This document shows, piece by piece, positions 1 to 5,078 of a DNA stretch of 5,804 nucleotides. Location: assembly GCA_028280915.1 (NCBI GenBank), contig JANQKX010000532.1:1-5804 (forward strand). The letters run 5' to 3'. The translations under genes were made by a program, and so were the position numbers. The notes beneath the pieces are model-generated. The model was not told where the DNA came from and searched no databases. It was given only the letters and a program-made list of their open reading frames with translations. Positions within the stretch are counted from its first letter, which is position 1. Every line of letters begins with the position of its first letter. This DNA comes from Kiloniellaceae bacterium. Its GTDB lineage: Bacteria; Pseudomonadota; Alphaproteobacteria; Kiloniellales; Kiloniellaceae.

Positions 1-190
1 CCGAACCGTGCCGGAGCTGCGCGCCAGCCTCACCAATGCGGAGGGAGAGGAACTCGTGGTTTGGGCCTTTCCCACCGCCAACGGCGAGCTTGAACCGGGT
101 GCCAGCACGGCCTTCGAGACCTTCACCCGCAATCCGCCACAAGAAGGCACCAATCTGGCCATCGTCTTCGAGGGCGAGGAAGAGGGATAG
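1..190 (+). CDS. C-terminal fragment of a probable DUF3426 / zinc-ribbon (MJ0042-type) protein
   Basis: The reading frame is open from base 2 to the TAG at 188-190, giving 62 residues. The gene starts upstream of the window; the GTG at base 8 is an internal valine codon, not a start. The tail has the pattern PELRASL..AEG.ELVVWAF....GELEPG....FETFTRNPP, followed by a hydrophobic strand (LAIVFE) and an acidic end. This resembles the C-terminal beta-rich DUF3426 domain of alphaproteobacterial proteins that begin with an MJ0042-type zinc ribbon followed by one membrane segment. Those N-terminal parts are not visible here, so the family call is by resemblance only. Such genes are commonly found close to a CpdR-type regulator, which fits the next gene. 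No U-tract terminator follows the stop. The molecular function of the family is not established. Confidence 0.6.
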   Translation, partial: RTVPELRASLTNAEGEELVVWAFPTANGELEPGASTAFETFTRNPPQEGTNLAIVFEGEEEG

Positions 191-271
191 CCCGGCTGAA
201 AGCTGAATCTATCCAAAAGGTAAATTCTACCTAAAAAATCTTTATGAAGTTGTCTTATTAAGGTTTGGTTT

Positions 272-319
272 TTTGCTAAATCTAATCGTTAAGACCGATC
301 TTGATTCGCAATTTGCTAA
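272..319 (+). repeat. pair of TTTGCTAA direct repeats 40 bases apart
   Basis: TTTGCTAA occurs at 272-279 and again at 312-319, in the same orientation, offset by 40 bases (close to four helical turns). Both copies lie in the AT-rich island just before the CtrA-type box. They could be a pair of regulator sites or a chance repeat in low-complexity DNA; no known regulator is assigned. Confidence 0.3.
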
Positions 320-341
320 GGGGTTTTAACGCTTCCTTAAT
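313..341 (+). promoter_or_regulatory. weak candidate sigma-70-type promoter upstream of cpdR
   Basis: TTGCTA at 313-318 (4 of 6 to TTGACA) and CTTAAT at 336-341 (4 of 6 to TATAAT) are separated by 17 bases. If this is the real promoter, the CtrA box lies in its spacer and -10 element, an arrangement expected to repress. Alternatively the CtrA box covers the -35 region and the -10 lies further down, near 353-358, the layout typical of CtrA-activated promoters. TCTAAT at 281-286 is another good -10-like hexamer but has no matching -35. The sequence alone does not choose between these. Confidence 0.22.
326..340 (+). promoter_or_regulatory. CtrA-type binding site (TTAA-N7-TTAA)
   Basis: The bases read TTAACGCTTCCTTAA: two TTAA half-sites (326-329 and 337-340) separated by exactly 7 bases. 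This matches the core consensus TTAA-N7-TTAA known for the alphaproteobacterial response regulator CtrA. The optional final C is replaced by T. The site is in the AT-rich part of the gap, 160 bases upstream of the cpdR start and well placed for that promoter. The functional link is inferred: CpdR is itself part of the pathway that controls CtrA stability. A chance match in AT-rich DNA remains possible, and binding is not shown. Confidence 0.55.
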
Positions 342-489
342 GGCGCCCGTGAGATTCTGGCGGTTGCAAGGCAAGGTGCGTTGGCCGGCCGGTCGGGAGC
401 CGGGGCGGGGACAACGTGACGGGTGGCGGGTCATCGGCCATGCGTTCCGGACAGGCGCGCGGAAGCCGGCTGCCTTGCCAGAGGAGACT

Positions 490-494
490 GGAGA
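490..494 (+). promoter_or_regulatory. Ribosome binding site that fixes the cpdR start
   Basis: GGAGA lies 5 bases before the ATG at 500. A second purine stretch, GAGGAG at 481-486, is further away. The in-frame ATG codons at 416 and 440 would add residues unlike any receiver domain. The ATG at 500 begins exactly at the first beta strand of the receiver fold. Confidence 0.6.
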
Positions 495-499
495 CGGGA

Positions 500-880
500 A
501 TGGCACATATCTTGGTGGCCGAAGACGATCGGGCCGTGCAAAGTTTTGTCAGCCGGGCGCTAACCCATCGCGGCCACCGGGTCACCGCGGTGAACGACGG
601 TATGCAAGCGCTGGAGGCCCTGGACGGCACGCAAGAAACCTACGACCTATTGGTAACTGACATCGTGATGCCCGGATTGGATGGCATCGGCCTTGCCCTT
701 AAGGTGGCGCGGGATTTTCCCGGCCTGCCGATCCTGATGATGACCGGCTATTCCGCCGAGCGGCAACGGGCCCATAACCTGGACGAATTGATCTGCGAGG
801 TGATCACCAAGCCATTCACCTTGAAGCAGCTGTGCGACGTGGCCGAGAAGGTCATGCGGGACGACCAGGTTTTTCACTGA
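500..880 (+). CDS. cpdR: CpdR-like single-domain response regulator
   Basis: The 126-residue protein is a complete receiver domain with no output domain. Visible hallmarks are the acidic cluster E8-D9-D10 after the first strand (MAHILVAEDD), the phosphoacceptor D54 in LLVTDIVMPGLDG, T82 in the MMTGY strand, aromatic Y84, and the K104-P105 pair in VITKPF. The segment MTGYSAERQRAHNLDELI followed by ITKPF is characteristic of the CpdR group as I recall it. In Caulobacter, unphosphorylated CpdR recruits ClpXP to the pole and primes it to degrade substrates, including CtrA; phosphorylation through CckA-ChpT switches it off. Acting as a protease adaptor in the cytoplasm is therefore the likely role here, by family. 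The C-terminus ends DDQVFH, not in the alanine pair I recall for Caulobacter CpdR. The gene stands alone, after the AT-rich island and converging on the DUF4175 gene. Another stand-alone receiver, such as a DivK-like protein, is less likely. Confidence 0.8.
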   Translation: MAHILVAEDDRAVQSFVSRALTHRGHRVTAVNDGMQALEALDGTQETYDLLVTDIVMPGLDGIGLALKVARDFPGLPILMMTGYSAERQRAHNLDELICEVITKPFTLKQLCDVAEKVMRDDQVFH

Positions 881-919
881 GGGTTTCCAGCTTAAAGGCA
901 AAATGAGCCGGGGGAAAAA

Positions 920-3376
920 TCAGAACTGCCGTAACAGGCGGTCGATATAGTCCAGTTCCACCGGCGGCCGCTGGGGCTCATTGCGGCGCCGGCGCAGTTC
1001 CTCGAGGATTTCCCGAGCCCGCTGCAGCTCCATTTCCTCGGGGATCTGCACGCCTTCGATGGCTTCGCGGCTGCCTTGACCCAATTGCCGGCCCAGGGGA
1101 TCGGGGCCCTGACCTTGGCCGGGCCGCGCGCCCACGTTGCCGCTGCCTTGGTCCTGGCCCTCGCTGAACATCTGCATGAAGCGATCGGCCATGGACTGCA
1201 GGCCTTGCTGCATGTGATCCAGGGACCGGGTTTGCGGCCGTACGGCCTGGCCGGGCTTGTTGCGCTCCAAGGCGTTGCGGGCGTCCCGCATTTCCCCTTC
1301 GGCCCGCCCTAGGGGCCCCGGAATATCCCCCAGCATCTCGCCCAGCTCACGCATCAGGTCGCCCAGTTCCTGGCGCAGTTTTTCCTGGGATTGAGAATCC
1401 GACTGGTTGCCCTGTTCGTCGGGCGTGGCCTCGCCCTGGTTTTTCTTGGCCTCTTGCGAGCGCTGATAGCTGCGGTCCAGCAGTTCTTCTTGATCTTGCA
1501 GCATGCGCTCCAGGGTGCGCATCATGCGGCTGGCGTCTTGCATTTCCCCGGACATGGCCTCGCCATAGGGCTGAACCTGCAGGTTTTCCAAGATGTTTTG
1601 CAACTGGGACAACAGTTCCCGGGCCGCGTCCATGGCACCGCTCTTGGCCAGTTCCCGGGCCCGGTCGAGCAGGTCCTGAAGGTCTTGGGCGCGCAGTTGC
1701 TGGGCATTGGGCGGCGGCTGATCTTGGGATTGGCCGGCTTCCATCTGCTCGCGCAACTGCTCTGTCAGCGCTTCGAGGAAATTGTCCATGGCGGTCTGCA
1801 ATTGGTCCATCAGGCGTTCGATCTCTGCCTGCTCCGCGTTCCTGGCCAGGGCTTCCATGAGGGCTTCCTGAGCCTCGCGCAGATCCCGCTCGGCCAGGGA
1901 CAACTCTCCTTCCTCGATGCGCAACGCGGTTTCCCACATGAGGTCCTGGACCTGGTCGATGGCCCCGGCACTGCCGTCGTGGACCAGGCGCCGGTTCATG
2001 ACGTAGAGGGCCAGGGCCACGGTGGTATCATGAAAAAAGGTCTCGGGCCGCTGCACCAAGGCACCCAGTTCCTGGACCACGGGCAGGCGGTTTTTCGGGT
2101 CCGTGGTCAGCTGCTTGCGCAACTCCACCAGGGCCCGGGCCACGGGATGGCGGAACTCCCGCTCGGGCAGCACCGTGCGCTCCCGCTGGCTTTCACCCTC
2201 CTGGCCGATGGCGTCCGTGGCCACCAATTGAATGTCGACCGCCAGGCCCGCCCAAGGATGGGGCGTCAGGTCGTGATAGCTGGACCCGGTCAATTCCGCC
2301 CGGTCGGCGCCGCTGAGAATGATCTCCAGTTCGATCGGCTCCGCCTCGGGATCGTCCAGCCGGCGAATGACAGCACGCACTTCGCTCACGCCATAGTCGT
2401 CCACCGCTTCGTAGTCGATGCGAAGACTCTGCCGTTCCGTCGCCTGGGGCTTGCCGCCAAAGTCGATGACCGGGGGCGTGTCGGCGATGATCTCCAAAGG
2501 CCAGGTGGCCATGGCCGATCCGTTTTGTTCGATGGTCAGCTGGCTGCCATCGGTGACGGTATGGCGCACCTGATAGGCCCGGTCCGACAAGGCCTCAAAA
2601 GGCACCTCGGTCTCGCCAAGCCGCAAGGTCGGCTGGCTATTGCTTTGCACCTGGGCCAGGACCTCCGATCCCGCGGGCACCTTGAGGGGTTCCGGCTTCA
2701 GGGGATCCAAGAAACGGGGCGGCAGGGCCGTATAGGCCGGCGGATTGATCCAAACGTCCATGCGCTCGGGACGTTCCTGGGCAAAGGCGAAGTTGGGCGC
2801 CAAGGCCTTGCCCAGGCGCGGCTGCCAGTCCTGATAGCCGACCGCAACGGCGATGAACACGATCAGCGCGACCGCCGCCCGCACGGCAAAGGGATCGGCC
2901 GCCGCCAAATGGCTTTTCGGGGCCTTGAGACGCAGCTTGGCCAACTGGGCCTTCATCTTCTGGCGATGTTTGTGCCACAGCTCCGCCGAGGCCCGGTCAC
3001 CGGCCACCGTGGCCGCCTGGTCATCCAAGCCGGTCAAGGGCCGATGGCGCACATCGCTGTCGGTTTCGAGCCGGCGCTTGGCCGCCTCCAGGCTGGGGAA
3101 CCGGAACCGCCACAAGCCGCGCCAGAGGGCGGTCGCCGCCCCGACCAGCAAGAGGCACAAGACAAACAGATGCAGCCAAGCGGGCAGCCGGGGCAGGATA
3201 TCCAGCAAGGCGAGCGCGGCAAAAACGCCCAGGACACACAGGAAGGGCAGCAGGGCCGGCGCCAGCTTTTCAAGGACAAGAAAGAACCAGGCGAACCCCA
3301 GGCGGATTTTCAACGGCGGGCTGAGCCTGGTCTGCCCGACGGCGCGCAAACGCGGTTCCTGCTGCGGCTTTGGCAT
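920..3376 (-). CDS. TIGR02302 / DUF4175 family membrane protein, function unknown
   Basis: This is an 818-residue protein of an alphaproteobacterial family of similar size (about 800-900 residues). Two hydrophobic segments lie near residues 28-60 and 66-86 and a third at about 164-181. The loop between the second and third is rich in Arg and Lys, for example KHRQKMKAQLAKLRLK. By the positive-inside rule that loop is cytoplasmic and residues 182-818 are periplasmic. Residues about 205-400 look beta-rich (MDVWINPPAYT, DYEAVDDYGVSEVRA), as in Ig-like modules. Residues 410-640 are long helices rich in Q, E, L and M. Residues 640-770 are low-complexity Q/G/S-rich. The end, ELDYIDRLLRQF, resembles the conserved tail of the family. 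The ATG at 3374-3376 is the furthest upstream start possible, because an in-frame TAG lies two codons before it; its ribosome site is weak (purine-rich AGAAGAAAGG, about 14 bases away). It lies 169 bases after lysA on the same strand. An envelope role is inferred from topology; the biochemical function is unknown. Confidence 0.85.
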   Translation of the reverse strand: MPKPQQEPRLRAVGQTRLSPPLKIRLGFAWFFLVLEKLAPALLPFLCVLGVFAALALLDILPRLPAWLHLFVLCLLLVGAATALWRGLWRFRFPSLEAAKRRLETDSDVRHRPLTGLDDQAATVAGDRASAELWHKHRQKMKAQLAKLRLKAPKSHLAAADPFAVRAAVALIVFIAVAVGYQDWQPRLGKALAPNFAFAQERPERMDVWINPPAYTALPPRFLDPLKPEPLKVPAGSEVLAQVQSNSQPTLRLGETEVPFEALSDRAYQVRHTVTDGSQLTIEQNGSAMATWPLEIIADTPPVIDFGGKPQATERQSLRIDYEAVDDYGVSEVRAVIRRLDDPEAEPIELEIILSGADRAELTGSSYHDLTPHPWAGLAVDIQLVATDAIGQEGESQRERTVLPEREFRHPVARALVELRKQLTTDPKNRLPVVQELGALVQRPETFFHDTTVALALYVMNRRLVHDGSAGAIDQVQDLMWETALRIEEGELSLAERDLREAQEALMEALARNAEQAEIERLMDQLQTAMDNFLEALTEQLREQMEAGQSQDQPPPNAQQLRAQDLQDLLDRARELAKSGAMDAARELLSQLQNILENLQVQPYGEAMSGEMQDASRMMRTLERMLQDQEELLDRSYQRSQEAKKNQGEATPDEQGNQSDSQSQEKLRQELGDLMRELGEMLGDIPGPLGRAEGEMRDARNALERNKPGQAVRPQTRSLDHMQQGLQSMADRFMQMFSEGQDQGSGNVGARPGQGQGPDPLGRQLGQGSREAIEGVQIPEEMELQRAREILEELRRRRNEPQRPPVELDYIDRLLRQF

Positions 3377-3478
3377 GGCCTAGATGGCGCCTTTCTTCTG
3401 TCCTCGCGCGCGTTTTACCTGTGCGCAACCGCCTTCCGGGAAAACGGCCTCACCCGGTTATGGTTGGCGCAAAGCGCG

Positions 3479-3514
3479 GCAAAGGCAAATCACAATATCC
3501 TCATTTGCCCTCGC
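3479..3514 (-). terminator. stem-loop after lysA, possible terminator, attenuator or RNA-processing hairpin
   Basis: GGCAAAT (3484-3490) and ATTTGCC (3503-3509) form a perfect 7-bp inverted repeat around a 12-base loop. In minus-strand RNA the stem extends to 12 bp, to 3479 and 3514, using two G-U pairs. On the plus strand those two positions would be A-C mismatches, so the fold favours the direction of lysA transcription. It starts about 31 bases beyond the lysA stop. No U-run follows, so it is not a textbook intrinsic terminator. It may stabilise a 3' end or reduce read-through into the DUF4175 gene. Confidence 0.35.
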
Positions 3515-3545
3515 AACACTCCAACAGCATGCCCATTGCGGGAGG

Positions 3546-4811
3546 CTAAAGCCAGTCCGGAATGCGGTCCTGGGCAATCAAATCGGCGAAACTGCCCCGC
3601 GGCCGCACCACCGCGTGGCTGCCCCCGCGCACCATGACCTCCGGCGTGAGCAGGCGGCCGTTGTAGGTGGACGACATGACCGAGCCGTAGGCCCCGGCGG
3701 AGCAAATGGCCAAGAGGTCACCGGCCTTGAGGGGCGGCAGCTCCCGGTCCCGGGCAAAGGTATCCGTGGTCTCGCACACCGGCCCCACCAGATCGGCGGG
3801 CGACCAAGGCGCGTTATCGGTAGCCTGATCCACCGGAATCACGTCGTGCCAGGCGTCATAGAGCATGGGCCGCACCAGGTCGTTCATGGCGGCGTCGATG
3901 ATGACAAAACGACGTCCCTGGGCTTCCTTCACGTAGATGACGCGGGCGACCAGCACGCCTGCGTTGCCGACCAAAAACCGGCCCGGCTCGAAGGCCAGCT
4001 CCGCCTCCACGCCCGCGGTTTCCTCCCGCACGATGGCGGCATAGGCGCCCAGATCGGGCGGCGTCTCGTTGCGGTAGGTGATGCCCAGGCCGCCGCCCAG
4101 GTCCAGGCGCTTCAGCGGTACCCCTTGGGCCCGCAGCGCCCCATAAAGATCGCAGAGGCGGCGAAAGGCGTCCCGATAAGGCGACAGATCGGTCAATTGG
4201 GAGCCGATATGAACCGCCAGGGCTTCCAGCTTGACGCCGGGAAAGTCTCCCGCCCGCCCGGCGAGTTCCCGCGCCGAAGCGATGTCGATGCCGAATTTAT
4301 TGTCCGCCTTGCCGGTGGAAATGTGGGCATGGGTCAGGGCATCCACGTCCGGATTGATGCGCAGGCCCGCCCGGGCGGTGCGGCCCATGTCCTGGGCCAG
4401 CTGGGACAAGCGCCGCAGTTCCGGCTCGGACTCCACGTTGAACTGCAGGATGTCCGCCCTGAGGGCCGACACGATTTCGCCGTCGCTCTTGCCCACCCCG
4501 GCGAAGAGGATCTTGTCCGGCGGCACCCCGGCGGCCAAGGCCCGGTGCAACTCGCCCTCGGACACGATATCCGCGCCCGCGCCCAGCTGTGCCAAGGTCC
4601 GGATCACCGCCTGATTACCGTTCGCCTTGACCGCATAGAAGATCTTCGCCGGCAATCCGGTCAGGGCGGATTCCAGGCTGCGATAGGCCGTTTCGATGGC
4701 GGCGCTGGAATAGCAGTAAAAGGGCGTGCCGACCTCCGCCGCGATGGCGGCCAGATCGCTGGATTCGGCGTGCAGGCGGCCGCCGTCATAGGCAAAGGGA
4801 GTTGCGCTCAT
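3546..4811 (-). CDS. lysA: Diaminopimelate decarboxylase (lysine biosynthesis)
   Basis: The 421-residue enzyme is full length for the family. It is a PLP-dependent, fold-type III (alanine racemase-like) cytoplasmic decarboxylase converting meso-diaminopimelate to L-lysine and CO2. Visible motifs are FYAVKANGN with the PLP-binding lysine K62, HIGSQ (H201), the glycine-rich phosphate loop LDLGGGLG (237-243), EPGR (275-278), the catalytic cysteine motif GPVCETTD (C346, E347), and AGAYG with Y375. The C346 motif and overall length favour lysA over ornithine/arginine or carboxynorspermidine decarboxylases. The ATG at 4809-4811 lies 3 bases after the lptM stop. No strong ribosome site is visible before it, so translation is probably coupled to lptM. 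No lysine riboswitch or LysR gene is visible nearby. The enzyme competes with peptidoglycan synthesis for diaminopimelate, a reasonable link to the envelope genes beside it. Confidence 0.96.
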   Translation of the reverse strand: MSATPFAYDGGRLHAESSDLAAIAAEVGTPFYCYSSAAIETAYRSLESALTGLPAKIFYAVKANGNQAVIRTLAQLGAGADIVSEGELHRALAAGVPPDKILFAGVGKSDGEIVSALRADILQFNVESEPELRRLSQLAQDMGRTARAGLRINPDVDALTHAHISTGKADNKFGIDIASARELAGRAGDFPGVKLEALAVHIGSQLTDLSPYRDAFRRLCDLYGALRAQGVPLKRLDLGGGLGITYRNETPPDLGAYAAIVREETAGVEAELAFEPGRFLVGNAGVLVARVIYVKEAQGRRFVIIDAAMNDLVRPMLYDAWHDVIPVDQATDNAPWSPADLVGPVCETTDTFARDRELPPLKAGDLLAICSAGAYGSVMSSTYNGRLLTPEVMVRGGSHAVVRPRGSFADLIAQDRIPDWL

Positions 4812-4814
4812 GGA

Positions 4815-5078
4815 CTACTCGGATGAAAAAATCGTCGACCGGGTGCGGTCATAAGGACTGGGCGACAAAGAGGTATCCTCCAGCTCCTCGGGTTCTTTGA
4901 ACTGGGGCGCCTTGAAATTGGGCGTCACCGATTGGGGCGGCGGATATCGGTTGGGATAGGTGTACTGGCCGCGCTCCCCCTCCGGCGGAAAGGGATCGCC
5001 CGCCTTGCCGCAGGCCGCCACGGCCACGAGGGCGGCCAGCAGGGCCCCGCATAGGGCCGTTTGGTGCCGCCGCCTCAT
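4815..5078 (-). CDS. lptM: Small outer-membrane lipoprotein, LptM family
   Basis: The 87-residue protein has a lipoprotein signal peptide: a basic start (MRRRHQ), a hydrophobic stretch (residues 8-20) and a lipobox VAAC with lipidated C23. G24 follows and no aspartate is at +2, so outer-membrane sorting by Lol is expected. The sequence after the cysteine (CGKAGDPFPP) matches the short CG.KG.-like signature of LptM (formerly YifL/LppL), followed by a Pro-rich, probably disordered tail. E. coli LptM assists LptD disulfide maturation in the LPS transport machinery; the same job here is by family only. The start is supported by GGGAG at 5087-5091, 8 bases upstream. The ATG overlaps the argH stop as ATGA, and the stop lies 3 bases before lysA. 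The gene beside a lysine/DAP gene recurs elsewhere (lppL-lysA-dapF in Pseudomonas, yifL-dapF in E. coli). Confidence 0.85.
   Translation of the reverse strand: MRRRHQTALCGALLAALVAVAACGKAGDPFPPEGERGQYTYPNRYPPPQSVTPNFKAPQFKEPEELEDTSLSPSPYDRTRSTIFSSE

Larger units (their letters stand above)
303..357. promoter_or_regulatory. GANTC (CcrM-type methylation) sites flanking the CtrA box
   Basis: GATTC occurs at 303-307 and at 353-357, on either side of the CtrA-type box; a third site, GAATC, is at 205-209. GANTC is the target of the alphaproteobacterial cell-cycle methyltransferase CcrM, and methylation state can influence transcription with GcrA. By eye I find only about six more GANTC sites in the remaining 5.5 kb, so three within about 150 bases is a local excess. 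A regulatory effect is inferred, not shown. Confidence 0.35.
191..499. other. 309-base intergenic region: AT-rich regulatory island, then GC-rich leader
   Basis: No convincing gene lies here. Bases about 203-345 are strikingly AT-rich against the GC-rich surroundings and carry the CtrA-type box, GANTC sites, TTTGCTAA repeats and four TTAA tetramers, all within 258-340. Bases 341-499 return to high GC and lead into the cpdR start. A short AT-rich inverted repeat (AGGTA 218-222, TACCT 228-232) lies after the upstream gene. It is followed on the plus strand by A residues, not T, so it is not a standard terminator for that gene. Small frames crossing this region on either strand lack a credible start or recognisable protein. 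Confidence 0.6.

Noticed and set aside
218..232. Inverted repeat AGGTA/TACCT as terminator of the upstream gene
   Set aside because: The stem is only 5 bp and AT-rich, and on the plus strand it is followed by A residues, not a U-tract.
416..499. N-terminal extension of the CpdR homologue from the ATG at 416
   Set aside because: The added 28 residues are Gly/Arg/Ser-rich and unlike a receiver domain; the ATG at 500 has a GGAGA ribosome site and starts at the conserved first strand.
282..660. Small overlapping frames on both strands across the gap and the start of cpdR
   Set aside because: Arg/Pro-rich translations, no ribosome site of note, and overlap with a well-supported gene in another frame.
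881..919. Bidirectional terminator between the convergent cpdR and DUF4175 genes
   Set aside because: The 39-base gap shows only TTTTTC/GAAAAA (870-875, 914-919) far apart with no stable GC stem; termination here cannot be supported from sequence.
3436..3457. Second hairpin CCGGG/CCCGG before the DUF4175 gene
   Set aside because: A 5-bp GC stem around 12 bases is expected by chance in this composition, and nothing positions it functionally.
1391..3637. Open frame of 748 codons on the plus strand, antisense to the DUF4175 gene
   Set aside because: It mirrors a GC-rich gene with GC-biased third positions, which leaves antisense frames open. The translation is rich in G, Q, H and L with no recognisable domain, and it runs through the gap into lysA.
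3384..4826. Open frame of 480 codons on the plus strand, antisense to lysA
   Set aside because: Same artefact: lysA on the other strand shows every catalytic motif, and the antisense translation is H/G/Q-rich without a domain.
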